Source: Armatimonadota bacterium
GTDB taxonomy: Bacteria; Armatimonadota; UBA5829; DTJY01
DNA: 32,680 nt
Assembly: GCA_017993055.1 (NCBI GenBank)
Contig: JAGONM010000037.1
Location: forward strand, 1-32,680
Direction of reading: 5' to 3'
In this document: one piece after another, positions 15,781 to 23,801 of the stretch
Position numbering within the stretch: the stretch's first letter is position 1
Layout: every line of letters begins with the position of its first letter
Notes under the pieces: generated by a model
Databases searched by the model: none
What the model saw: only the letters and a program-made list of their open reading frames with translations
Told to the model about the DNA's origin: nothing
Translations under genes and position numbers: made by a program

Positions 15781-18700
15781 ATGATCCTCAAAAAGCTGGA
15801 AATCCAAGGGTTCAAGAGCTTCGCGGAGCGCACCGAGATCAACTTCTCTTCCGGTGTTATCGCGGTGGTCGGACCAAACGGAAGCGGCAAGAGCAACATA
15901 TCGGATGCGATCCTATGGGTGCTTGGAGAGCAAAACATCCGCAACATTCGGGGCGAGAAGGCGCAGGATGTGATCTTCAACGGCACGGACAAGCGCCGTC
16001 CGGTCGGAATGGCGGAAGTCTCTCTCACGGTAGACAACACCAGCGGTCGGCTCCCGATTGATTTCTCCGAAGTGACTGTCACCCGCCGCGCCTATCGGAG
16101 TGGTGACAGCGAGTTCCTCATCAACAAGACCCCTTGCAGACTCAAGGACATATATGAACTCTTCCTCGACACGGGGGTCGGCAGGGGTGCGTACTCGATT
16201 GTCAGTCAGGGCGAGATTGACGCGATGCTCTCAGCCAACCCTGAGGATCGTCGCGCGCTTTTCGACGAGGCGGCTGGCATCAAGAAGTATCGAGTGCGCA
16301 AACGGGAGGCCGTCCGCAAGCTCGAGAGCACGGAGCAGAACCTCAACCGCGTCAACGACATTATCAACGAGATCGAGCTTCAGATCGAGCCGATGCGAAA
16401 GCAGGCCGAGACTGCAGCCCACTACCTCGAGCTTACATCGCGCCTTAGTGAGATCGAGATCGGGATACTGATCAACGACCTCCAGCGCTTCTCTGCGGAA
16501 ATCGAGCATGTCCGCGAGGAGAACTTGACGTGCGGCAAGGAAGTCTCGGACTCCGATGCTCTGCTGGCGGCTCTGGAAGAGGAGAAGACAGCTCTCGCCG
16601 TTGACCTCGCGAATGCCGATGCGCAGGTCGAGAGATACCGGGCGATGCACCAGGAGGCCGTGACGCGGGTCGAGCGCACCGAGAGCCAGATCGCTCTCGT
16701 GAAACAGCGACACGCGGCGGCCTCGAGCGCGGAGGCCCTGCTCGAGCAGGAGATAGAGCAGCTGCGGGCTCGGATGGCGCAGGCCGAACAGCACAAAGCC
16801 AGTCTATCGGCGGAAGATGGCCACGTAGTGGACCAGGAGAAGGCCCTGAGCGACCAACTGGCCGCCAAGACCGTCGAGGCCGAGAACCTGCAGCGGCGGA
16901 TCGAAGAGTCGTCCCAGGCTGGCACACGCCGCAAGGCGGACTATATCGAACTGGCTAAGCAACTTGCCGCTCAGCGGAACGAGTTGACGAACAACGCTTC
17001 GCGCATCGAGAACCTGCAGACGCTTCTGGCGAAGCGCGACCAGGAGATGTGCAACGCCCAGAAGTCGGTAGCCGCGGCGAGTTCGGAGCGTGATCGGCTG
17101 TCGGCCGAGTGCGAATCGGTCAGGGTGAAGGCTGCGTCGGTCGCCGAAGAGATGGCCTCCGTGCGGGCGTCTGCAGAGGCGAAGCGCGAAGAACTGGCTG
17201 ATCTGATGGCGAGTTCTCAGCGGACCGCTCAGTCGATCGTCGAGAGGCAGTCTCGGCTTCGCACGCTTCAGGAGATGGAAGAGGCCAGAGAAGGTTACTA
17301 CCTCGGCGTGAAGTCCGCCATGTCTGCGGCTAAGTCGGGAGAGATCGAGGGCAGCTACGCGGTTGTCGCCGACGTGATCAAGGTGCCAAAGGGATATGAG
17401 ACAGCCTTCGAAGTTGCATTGGGCGGCAGCCTGCAAGACATCATCACGGATACCGAGAGAGAGGCGAAGGCGGGGATCGAGTTCCTGAAGCGGAACAAGG
17501 CGGGGCGAGCGACGTTCCTTCCTCTGAACCTCATGCGTCACAGCGTCTCGCCGCATCTCAAGGATCTGGTCGGCAAGAACGGAGTCCTCGGCCTGGGCAA
17601 TGACCTCGTCAGGTTTGACTCGAAGTACCGCCCGGCGATCGACGCTCTTCTGGCGAAGGTCGTAGTTGCGAAGGACATAGATTCCGCATTGGCGGCATCG
17701 AAGGCGGCGATCGGCTGGAGCAAGATCGTAACCTTGGACGGAGAGTTGGTCGCTCCGAGCGGAGCGATGACGGGCGGCGCTTCGCCGGGCAGAGGCGTCC
17801 ATCTCCTGACCCGCAAGCAGGAGATCATCAACTTAGAATCTGAGATCAAGGAGTGCCAACGCGCTGCATCAGCGCAGGCGTCTGATATAGAGTCCTGCCG
17901 GCTGGAGTCGGGGCTTCTGGTGGCGACGCAGAAGGATTTGGAGGAAGAGGATACCTCGCTCAAGATGAACTTGCTCGAAGGCGAGCGCCGTCTTGATTTC
18001 TCTGCGAGAGAGCTGACGCGGCTTGCTCGAGACCTGGAAACCCTCAAGGTCGAACGTGAAGATGCGTTGGAGAGTCTGGAAAATGCGCGCGAGCGTGACG
18101 CTGAACTGAGGAGATCACTCGCGCTTGCGGATGAAGAAAACCACAGCCTGGACGATACCATGGCGCAGGGTGAGCACGAGCTGCGGAGTCTCCAGGAGGA
18201 ATACGATGCGCTCAACGGCGAGATAGGCCGCATCAGCGTCGCGCTGGCCAGCCTGACTCAGAAACGCATATCCATAGAGCAGACTCTCGGCACCTCGGAC
18301 GGCTCGATCCGGCAGATTATGGAAGAGATACATCGCAAGAACGACCGGATTGCCGGGGTTCGAGTGGAGATCGAAACCACTGGGAACGAGAGCGACGAAC
18401 TAGATTCTTTACTGAAGCAGCTGCGAGATGCCTGCCGCGACACCGGGGCTCAGTCGGAACAGTGGCGCAAGACGAAGAAGGCCGTCCTCGACTCGAGCAT
18501 GGAAGTCAGCGAGCGCGTGAAGGAGATAGTGCGGGGCAGAGACCAGCTTGTGCAGAAAATCCATGCCGCGGAACTCAAGGAAGCCCGTCTCGAAGTGCAG
18601 ATAGCTCAGGCTGCGGCTCGGCTGCTTGACGAGTACGATATCACGACCGAGGACGCGCTTCACCGCACGCCGCCCGAGGTGCGACACGGATCGGCAACTG

Positions 18701-19350
18701 AGGTCATGCGGTTGCGGCGTGAGATCAGAGACATGGGTGAGGTCAATACGGGGGCGGTTCACGAGTTCTCCAGATTGACGGAGCGCTACGGTTTTCTGAG
18801 CAGCCAGCGCCAGGATCTTCTCGATGCCCGCGAGAAGCTGACCGACGCAATTCGCGAGATAGACGAAGGGACCCGGGGTGTATTCACGGAGACACTCGAT
18901 CAAATCCGGACCGCGTTCGAGGTGATGTTTACCCGGATGTTCGGCGGGGGAGCGACGGAGTTGGCCCTCACGAATCCCGAAGATGTTCTGGAATCCGGCA
19001 TTGACGTGATAGTGCAACTTCCCAGCAAGAAGCGCCAGAGCCTGGAACTGCTCTCAGGCGGCGAGCGCGCGCTGACCGCTTCCGCTCTGATGTTTGCCCT
19101 GCTCTCGATACGGCCGAGCCCCTTCTGCCTGCTTGACGAGGTTGATGCCCCTCTGGACGAGGCAAATGTCGAACGTTTCGCGGATATCGTGAAGGAATTC
19201 GCTGAGAAATCGCAGATGATAGTTATCACTCACAATAAGGCGACGATGGAGGCTGCTGATATCCTATATGGTGTGACGATGCAGGAGCCGGGCATCTCCA
19301 AGCTCGTTTCCGTGAAGATGAGCGATATGGCCGAGGAGTCTGCGGTTTGA
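15781..19350 (+). CDS. smc: Chromosome segregation/condensation ATPase SMC
   Basis: 1189 residues, the normal full length for bacterial SMC, the core of the condensin-like complex (with ScpA and ScpB) that organises and separates chromosomes. The start is ATG 15781 (ILKKLEIQGFKSFAERTEIN); an open frame back to 15685 lacks family similarity. Walker A is at residues 31-39 (GPNGSGKSN). Two long coiled coils (about 170-500 and 660-1000) flank the hinge (about 505-650, with GYETAFEVALGGSLQDIITD). The ABC signature LSGGERALTASALM is near residue 1091, and Walker B with the D-loop (CLLDEVDAPLDEANVERF) is near 1115. All ATPase motifs look intact. ScpA/ScpB and the frequent neighbour ftsY are not in the window; a small lipoprotein gene follows at once. 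Confidence 0.96.
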   Translation: MILKKLEIQGFKSFAERTEINFSSGVIAVVGPNGSGKSNISDAILWVLGEQNIRNIRGEKAQDVIFNGTDKRRPVGMAEVSLTVDNTSGRLPIDFSEVTVTRRAYRSGDSEFLINKTPCRLKDIYELFLDTGVGRGAYSIVSQGEIDAMLSANPEDRRALFDEAAGIKKYRVRKREAVRKLESTEQNLNRVNDIINEIELQIEPMRKQAETAAHYLELTSRLSEIEIGILINDLQRFSAEIEHVREENLTCGKEVSDSDALLAALEEEKTALAVDLANADAQVERYRAMHQEAVTRVERTESQIALVKQRHAAASSAEALLEQEIEQLRARMAQAEQHKASLSAEDGHVVDQEKALSDQLAAKTVEAENLQRRIEESSQAGTRRKADYIELAKQLAAQRNELTNNASRIENLQTLLAKRDQEMCNAQKSVAAASSERDRLSAECESVRVKAASVAEEMASVRASAEAKREELADLMASSQRTAQSIVERQSRLRTLQEMEEAREGYYLGVKSAMSAAKSGEIEGSYAVVADVIKVPKGYETAFEVALGGSLQDIITDTEREAKAGIEFLKRNKAGRATFLPLNLMRHSVSPHLKDLVGKNGVLGLGNDLVRFDSKYRPAIDALLAKVVVAKDIDSALAASKAAIGWSKIVTLDGELVAPSGAMTGGASPGRGVHLLTRKQEIINLESEIKECQRAASAQASDIESCRLESGLLVATQKDLEEEDTSLKMNLLEGERRLDFSARELTRLARDLETLKVEREDALESLENARERDAELRRSLALADEENHSLDDTMAQGEHELRSLQEEYDALNGEIGRISVALASLTQKRISIEQTLGTSDGSIRQIMEEIHRKNDRIAGVRVEIETTGNESDELDSLLKQLRDACRDTGAQSEQWRKTKKAVLDSSMEVSERVKEIVRGRDQLVQKIHAAELKEARLEVQIAQAAARLLDEYDITTEDALHRTPPEVRHGSATEVMRLRREIRDMGEVNTGAVHEFSRLTERYGFLSSQRQDLLDAREKLTDAIREIDEGTRGVFTETLDQIRTAFEVMFTRMFGGGATELALTNPEDVLESGIDVIVQLPSKKRQSLELLSGGERALTASALMFALLSIRPSPFCLLDEVDAPLDEANVERFADIVKEFAEKSQMIVITHNKATMEAADILYGVTMQEPGISKLVSVKMSDMAEESAV

Positions 19351-19364
19351 CACGGGAGTCTTCA

Positions 19365-19793
19365 ATGCACGGGAAACCCGATCGCGCCTCTAGGTTCTGT
19401 CTGATCGCGGCGATCGCCATCGCTGTCTGTCCGGCGCTTGTGCAGGGATGCAGGCGGACGCCGAGAGAACTCGTCGCCGATTCAGGAAACGTCATCGTTG
19501 CTGCTCCCACTGCTGGGTCAGTCGTGTCCAGCCCCGTGACCGTCAGGGGGCGCGCCCGTGTGTTTGAGGCCGCACTGAACGGACGGGTCGTCACGAAAAG
19601 CGGGAACGTGTTGGGCGAAGCCTACTTCATGGCGGATGCCGGTGGCCCCGAGTTCGGGAACTTCGATGCCGAGATCGCATTCAAGATGTCTCGATCCGCG
19701 GAGTCCGGGTACGTCGAGGTGTTCGCGCGTTCTGCGAAGGACGGGGCGATCATAGATCTTGTTCGAGTTCCAGTGCGCCTCCGCGGTCGCTAG
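19365..19793 (+). CDS. Lipoprotein with Gmad2 immunoglobulin-like domain
   Basis: 142 residues. ATG 19365 follows CGGGAG by six bases; an in-frame TTG at 19347 overlapping the smc stop is the alternative. The N terminus is a lipoprotein signal (CLIAAIAIAVCPALVQGC) with Cys at about residue 29 as the lipidation site, though the -2 Gln is not the most common lipobox residue. The mature part matches the Gmad2 domain (first described next to GerMN domains in spore germination proteins): IVAAPTAGSVVSSPVTVRGR, ARVFEAALNGRVV, and VEVFARSAKDGAIIDLVRVP. This is a small beta-sandwich module thought to act outside the membrane; its ligand is not established. No GerMN domain is present here. It probably shares the smc transcript. 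Confidence 0.72.
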   Translation: MHGKPDRASRFCLIAAIAIAVCPALVQGCRRTPRELVADSGNVIVAAPTAGSVVSSPVTVRGRARVFEAALNGRVVTKSGNVLGEAYFMADAGGPEFGNFDAEIAFKMSRSAESGYVEVFARSAKDGAIIDLVRVPVRLRGR

Positions 19794-19905
19794 CGGGAGT
19801 ATACGAGCGCGTGTCTGGTGATGGTCTGTACCCGCATACCTGTTGAACCCAACTGGTCCAGTATATGATCTCGGCGTGAAGTGCCCGACTTTATGCGAAC
19901 AGTAC

Positions 19906-19935
19906 TTGACAGGCCTGTAAGGTGGGTTGTATTAT
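19906..19935 (+). promoter_or_regulatory. Promoter and candidate operator of the BlaI/MecI-like gene
   Basis: TTGACA (19906-19911), an 18-base spacer and TATTAT (19930-19935) form a strong promoter with a transcript start near 19942 and a 60-base leader. ACAGGCCTGT (19909-19918) is a perfect 10-base palindrome overlapping the -35 box, with ACA...TGT half-sites like those in BlaI/MecI operators (TACA...TGTA), although with a four-base instead of two-base centre. Autorepression is therefore plausible. The rest of the 209-base gap before the gene shows no other feature I recognise. Confidence 0.6.
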
Positions 19936-20002
19936 GTCAGCACCTGCCGGAATTGGGTCTGGCAGAGATGAGTAGTTTTCCGATTGAAAGGGGGCAGTTA
20001 GT

Positions 20003-20437
20003 ATGGATTCAAAGGACGGCGCAAGAGACTACGTGGGCATCCGAAAAGCCATGGGAGGTCAGTCGTTGGGAGAACTGGAGGCGCAGATTCTGGACATCAT
20101 CTGGGACTTGGAGCCGCCGGTCAGCACCACCCAGGTCTTCAAGATCATGTACCCGCGTAGAGAGCTCTCGTACTCTACCATCATGCTGACGATGGCGAAG
20201 CTCGCGCGCAAGGGCATCCTCACCCAGAAACGGACCGGCGACAAGAAGACCGATCCGTTCATCTACACACCCAACATGTCTCGCGAACAGATGGGGATGG
20301 TCCTGCTGAACGAGGTATCCAAGCAGGTGATGAGAAAGCCGCTGCATGAGGCCATTCCGGTTCTCTGTGGCACCGAAGGCGACATCTCAAAGTCGGACTT
20401 GGCCAAGTTGGGCAAGCTGATCGCCAAGGCGAAGTAG
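20003..20437 (+). CDS. BlaI/MecI/CopY-family winged-helix repressor
   Basis: 144 residues. The N-terminal two-thirds matches BlaI/MecI: SLGELEAQILDIIWDLEPPV, VFKIMYPRRELSYSTIMLTM (recognition helix region), then KLARKGILTQKRTGDKKTDP and FIYTPNMSREQMG (wing and start of the dimerisation helices). The family binds DNA as a dimer and in classical systems is cleaved when a BlaR1/MecR1 membrane protease senses beta-lactam. No BlaR1/M56 peptidase or beta-lactamase gene lies nearby, so the signal here is unknown. The ATG follows an AAAGGGGG sequence at about eight bases. The C-terminal tail (after about residue 110) is less conserved. Confidence 0.82.
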   Translation: MDSKDGARDYVGIRKAMGGQSLGELEAQILDIIWDLEPPVSTTQVFKIMYPRRELSYSTIMLTMAKLARKGILTQKRTGDKKTDPFIYTPNMSREQMGMVLLNEVSKQVMRKPLHEAIPVLCGTEGDISKSDLAKLGKLIAKAK

Positions 20438-20491
20438 CCTGATACCGGCGGTTCAGCGCATATCTGAATATCGCTAAGCAATCACCACGAC

Positions 20492-20519
20492 CGGGGCGGG
20501 AGAGAGATCTTCTGCCCCG
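20492..20519. terminator. GC-rich hairpin between convergent genes
   Basis: CGGGGC (20492-20497) pairs with GCCCCG (20514-20519) across a 16-base loop that can partly pair (AGA with TCT). It lies between the convergent ends of the BlaI-like and CcdA-like genes. No T-run follows on either strand, so intrinsic termination is only a guess. Confidence 0.35.
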
Positions 20520-20526
20520 CTTCGGT

Positions 20527-21249
20527 TCAGCCGACCTCCCAGGGCATCAGCTCTTGAAGAGGTCCGCTCAGTATCTGCAACTGTGCGGTGAATATCAGGA
20601 CTCCGACCAATATCAGCAACGCGCCGCTGGCGATTTCGATCTTCCGAAAGTGCGGCTTGATGCGGTTCATGGCCCCGACTGCGTGACTCGTCGCAAATCC
20701 CGTGAGGACGAACGGAATCCCGAGACCGAGGGAATACACGGCTAGCAGAGCAGCTCCTCTTGTAACCCCGCCGGAGTTGGCGGCAATGGTGAGGATAGTT
20801 CCCAGAACCGGCCCTACGCACGGCGTCCATCCGAACGCGAACGTGATCCCCAGCAGGAATGCTCCCAGGTATCCAACGTTCTTGATGCGAAGGTGAAAGC
20901 GTCTCTCGGAGTATAGAGCCCTGATGCGAAACACACCGAGCATGTGTAGCCCGAAGACGACGATGATCGTTCCAGCGACTTTCATGATCAGTTCCCTGTG
21001 CAGCATCAGAGCCTGGCTTATTGACGTGGCTGTTGCCCCCATGACCGTGAACACCAGCGAGAATCCCATCACGAATGCAATGGAACGCATTCCAGCCCGA
21101 TGCATTGACTGCCTGCTCTCTCCTGCTGCCAGGTCCTCGATCGAGACACCCGACATGTACGATATGTAAGCCGGGACGAGGGGCAAGACGCACGGCGACA
21201 GGAACGACAGAATCCCACCGACGAAGGCGGTGATGAAAGGAATTTCCAT
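20527..21249 (-). CDS. ccdA: CcdA/DsbD-type thiol-disulfide transporter membrane protein
   Basis: 240 residues with six predicted membrane helices. The paired redox Cys are present: LSPCVLPLVPAYISYMSG in helix 1 and FGWTPCVGPVLGTILTI in helix 4, the hallmark of CcdA and the DsbD core. The protein carries reducing equivalents from cytoplasmic thioredoxin across the membrane for cytochrome c maturation or periplasmic disulfide reduction. The start is ATG 21249, with AAGGAG seven bases upstream on the - strand; an open frame to 21321 adds a non-hydrophobic stretch without family similarity. No ResB/CcsA, thioredoxin-like partner or cytochrome gene is adjacent, so the downstream acceptor is unknown. 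Confidence 0.88.
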   Translation of the reverse strand: MEIPFITAFVGGILSFLSPCVLPLVPAYISYMSGVSIEDLAAGESRQSMHRAGMRSIAFVMGFSLVFTVMGATATSISQALMLHRELIMKVAGTIIVVFGLHMLGVFRIRALYSERRFHLRIKNVGYLGAFLLGITFAFGWTPCVGPVLGTILTIAANSGGVTRGAALLAVYSLGLGIPFVLTGFATSHAVGAMNRIKPHFRKIEIASGALLILVGVLIFTAQLQILSGPLQELMPWEVG

Positions 21250-21312
21250 GGCGAATCTCCTTGAGTACTTGCTCGGGTATGTTTTCCTCGAAACCCGCAG
21301 TTTCCTGCACTG

Positions 21313-21318
21313 ATTGTA
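21313..21318 (-). promoter_or_regulatory. Possible -10 box for the CcdA-like gene
   Basis: TACAAT on the - strand, 63 bases before the ATG at 21249. No convincing -35 element is present, so this is weak. Confidence 0.25.
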
Positions 21319-21340
21319 CATGAAGAAGACCCGAGCCGTG

Positions 21341-21370
21341 TTGCAGTCACGTCACGACGCGTGGTATCCT
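21341..21370 (+). promoter_or_regulatory. Possible promoter for the small two-TM protein
   Basis: TTGCAG (21341-21346), an 18-base spacer and TATCCT (21365-21370), about 50 bases before ATG 21421. The match to consensus is moderate. Confidence 0.3.
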
Positions 21371-21420
21371 AGAGCGTCGTTTTCGAGCGGGGTTGCAGCT
21401 GCAGCCAGAGGATATGGGGG

Positions 21421-21744
21421 ATGGATCGGACGTCTCGCGCATTGGGTTTGTCTGTGTTCGTATTGGGCATTGCCATGCTTCTGATTGTTTTTGCCGTTGC
21501 CTTGTGGATGTTCATTGCGGGAGGCATCCACATGTCGGCGCGAAGTGAGGGGTCGGGCGCGGTGTCAGCTCTCGGCTCCTTAGGCAACGCGACAGCGGCT
21601 GTGTTCACCCGAATCGCGCTTCTCTTCGTCGTTGCACTGGCTGGATCGTTGGTTGCCGGAAGAGGAGTGGATCTGTATCTGGGCAGTCGGAAAGGGCCCG
21701 GTCACGTCATTGGTGAGGAGGAAAGGCTAGGGCCGGAGGACTAG
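21421..21744 (+). CDS. Small membrane protein of unknown function
   Basis: 107 residues that I do not recognise. Two clear membrane helices: residues about 8-34 (GLSVFVLGIAMLLIVFAVAL) and about 62-82 (IALLFVVALAGSLVAGRGVD), joined by a Gly/Ser/Ala-rich loop, with a charged, Glu-rich tail ending EEERLGPED. This is a common layout for short integral proteins without catalytic motifs. The ATG follows GGATATGGGGG. It lies between the divergent CcdA-like gene and the S1 leader, 20 bases before the S1 promoter. Codon use looks like the neighbours, so I take it as a real gene. Confidence 0.6.
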   Translation: MDRTSRALGLSVFVLGIAMLLIVFAVALWMFIAGGIHMSARSEGSGAVSALGSLGNATAAVFTRIALLFVVALAGSLVAGRGVDLYLGSRKGPGHVIGEEERLGPED

Positions 21745-21761
21745 CGTTATGGAGCGCCCTG

Positions 21762-21770
21762 TGCTATAAT
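21762..21770 (+). promoter_or_regulatory. Extended -10 promoter for ribosomal protein S1 gene
   Basis: TGC-TATAAT: a perfect -10 (21765-21770) with the extended TG element. The -35 region at 17 bases (TAGCGT) is poor, which fits an extended -10 promoter. Predicted transcript start is about 21777. Confidence 0.65.
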
Positions 21771-21776
21771 GCCCGC

Positions 21777-22007
21777 GGCGCTCAGTGCCGTCGTCGCGGT
21801 CGTCTTGAGGCTGACGTCGGTAGGTGGGCTGTAGCAGCGGGTAGGACTCCGAGCGGGCGAACGTTGTGCCGTACATCAGTTCCCGTTCGACTGGGTTGCA
21901 GCAAGGGGTCTCATACGGCAGTTGAGTCCCGAAATCCTGGATCGGGCAAGCAGTGCTGCCCGAGATTAGGCGATTGAGTCGCCTAGCCAAGAGAGGAGAT
22001 AACGACA
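21777..22007 (+). ncRNA. Structured 5' leader of the S1 gene
   Basis: About 230 bases between the predicted transcript start and ATG 22008, with several complementary segments. TGCCGTA (21867-21873) pairs exactly with TACGGCA (21914-21920), enclosing CAGT/ACTG (21877-21880 with 21890-21893). TAGGCGA (21967-21973) pairs exactly with TCGCCTA (21979-21985) in a tight hairpin six bases before the GAGAGGAG ribosome-binding site. I do not recognise a known riboswitch or ribosomal leader family. E. coli rpsA is autoregulated by S1 through its mRNA leader, so a regulatory role here is plausible but inferred. Confidence 0.45.
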
Positions 22008-23750
22008 ATGTCAGACGATCTGGAACCGCAAGAGACTACGGATGTCGAGGCGACAACCGTTTCCGAGGAGACAATCTCCGTCGAACCCGAATTGAACGTC
22101 GAGACAGGAGAACCGGCCGCTGAACCCCAGGAGGGGCCCTCTGAAGAGCCTCTCGGCGAAGTCGAGCAGGTTGCGGAACCGGGAGGAGTTTCTGGGGAAC
22201 CCTTAGGTGACGTCGAGCGGGTTGCGGAGGCGACAGGAGTCTCTGAGGAGCCTTCAGGCAGCGTCGAGCAGGTTGCGGAGGCGGAGGCCACCCCCGTAGC
22301 GCCCGCGCGGAAGAAGTCGGAAAGAACTCAGAAACCGCGATCCGAATCAGATATGGACTACTCCAACACTTTCCGCGAACTGACGGAGGGCGATGTAGTG
22401 CCCGGAGTGGTCGTTCACATAGATAAGGAAGGCGTTCTGGTAGACGTCGGCACGAAGTCCGAGGGCATAATCCGTCCTCACGAGTTGGCGACCAGTCCGT
22501 ACCAGTCGGCCGAGGACGTGGTCTCCGTTGGAGAGGAGATCAACGTCTACGTGATGGAGACCGAGAATCAGGATGGCAACCTGATTCTCTCAAAGAAGCG
22601 CGCGGATTTCGAGAAGGCTTGGGATAAGGTTCAGGCTGCGATGGAGGACAAGAGGGTCATCACCGCGATGGTGAATGATCGTGTCAAGGGTGGTCTGGTG
22701 GTGGATCTCGGCATCCGCGGATTCGTTCCTGCCTCTCACGTTGGCAGTGGGAAGGTCAAGAACCTGGAGAAGTACATCGGGCAGTCGTTGCCCCTCAAGG
22801 TGATCGAGGTTGACCGCGAGCGTCGCAAGGTCGTCCTCTCACACAGGCTCGCGACCGAAGAGGAGCGCGAGAAGAAGCGGGAGGAGACGGTCGCAGCGCT
22901 CACCGAGGGCCAGGTCAGGGACGGAGTCGTGCGGCGGATCACCGACTACGGCGCTTTCGTGGATCTGGGCGGCATTGACGGCCTGCTCCACATCAGCGAG
23001 ATGTCATGGACGCGGATCAACCACCCGTCCGAGGTCGTCAAGGTCGGACAGAAAATCCAGGTCGCTATATTGAAGCTCAACTTGGAGCAAGGCAGAGTAT
23101 CACTCGGCATGCGGCAGATTCTTCCCGATCCGTGGACCGTAGTTCCTGGGAGATATACGGTCGGGGAGACAATCGAGGTAACGATATCCAGGCTGGTTCC
23201 GTTCGGCGCGTTCGTCGCTCTCGAGGGTGGAATCGAAGCCATCATCCCGAACTCCGAACTCAGTAGGCGTCGTGTGAATCGGCCGGAGGACATCGTGTCC
23301 GTTGGCGAGACCGTCCAGGCCAAAGTCATTGACATCAAGCCGGAAGAGCGCCGCATGACCCTGAGCATTCGACAGATTCGTGAGGACAAGGAACGTGAAG
23401 AGTACGACAGCTACCGGCACTCGTCGCGGTCGTCGTCGCAGGATAGCGGTCGGATGACTCTGGGCGACCTGGTGGGATCGCAGTTGAAGGAGCTTCAGGC
23501 GGGCATGAAGCAGGAAACTCCTGCTGAAGAGCCTGTCGCGGAGGCGATTTCCGATTCTGATGCCGCGCAAGATGTGTCGAGCGTTGAGGACGTTGTCGAG
23601 AATGTCGTTGAGCCGGAAGCGGTTGTGGCGGAGCCTGAGCCGGAAGCCGTTGAGGAGTCTCCAGAGGAAGTTGCGGAGGCGACGTCTGAGGAGGCTGTCA
23701 TAGAGGGCCTGCCGGAGACCGAAACCGATGAAGGTGAGGCTGAGGCCTGA
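22008..23750 (+). CDS. rpsA: Ribosomal protein S1 homologue with four S1 domains
   Basis: 580 residues. Four S1 RNA-binding OB-folds: about 127-197 (TEGDVVPGVVVHIDKEGVLV), 214-281, 298-369 (VRRITDYGAFVDLGGIDGLL with HISEMSW) and 384-455 (ISRLVPFGAFVALEGGIEAI). The third is the most canonical. The protein should help bind mRNA on the 30S subunit; four-domain forms are typical outside Proteobacteria (E. coli has six). The first 115 residues are acidic and contain three 17-residue repeats; the last 80 are also very acidic (Glu/Val/Ala-rich). Acidic tails at both ends are unusual. ATG 22008 follows GAGAGGAG at nine bases. The gene is followed 51 bases later by coaE, a frequent type of housekeeping pairing. 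Confidence 0.9.
   Translation: MSDDLEPQETTDVEATTVSEETISVEPELNVETGEPAAEPQEGPSEEPLGEVEQVAEPGGVSGEPLGDVERVAEATGVSEEPSGSVEQVAEAEATPVAPARKKSERTQKPRSESDMDYSNTFRELTEGDVVPGVVVHIDKEGVLVDVGTKSEGIIRPHELATSPYQSAEDVVSVGEEINVYVMETENQDGNLILSKKRADFEKAWDKVQAAMEDKRVITAMVNDRVKGGLVVDLGIRGFVPASHVGSGKVKNLEKYIGQSLPLKVIEVDRERRKVVLSHRLATEEEREKKREETVAALTEGQVRDGVVRRITDYGAFVDLGGIDGLLHISEMSWTRINHPSEVVKVGQKIQVAILKLNLEQGRVSLGMRQILPDPWTVVPGRYTVGETIEVTISRLVPFGAFVALEGGIEAIIPNSELSRRRVNRPEDIVSVGETVQAKVIDIKPEERRMTLSIRQIREDKEREEYDSYRHSSRSSSQDSGRMTLGDLVGSQLKELQAGMKQETPAEEPVAEAISDSDAAQDVSSVEDVVENVVEPEAVVAEPEPEAVEESPEEVAEATSEEAVIEGLPETETDEGEAEA
22146..22298 (+). repeat. Three 51-bp tandem repeats inside the S1 gene
   Basis: Three in-frame units encode residues 47-63 (EPLGEVEQVAEPGGVSG), 64-80 (EPLGDVERVAEATGVSE) and 81-97 (EPSGSVEQVAEAEATPV). 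They are imperfect at DNA level but clearly alike (gtcgagcaggttgcggag and gtcgagcgggttgcggag). They extend the acidic N-terminal region. Confidence 0.85.
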
Positions 23751-23801
23751 CGCATTGCGTAAGGCTGAGGGAGCCGTGAGATTCGGGGCGAGTGAACTGC
23801 C

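Noticed and set aside
20492-20519. A confident bidirectional Rho-independent terminator.
   Set aside because: The stem is GC-rich, but there is no T-run on either side; retained only at low confidence.
22146-22298. Tandem repeats as a possible CRISPR array or IS end.
   Set aside because: The units are contiguous, in-frame 51-base coding repeats without spacers, and belong to the S1 protein.
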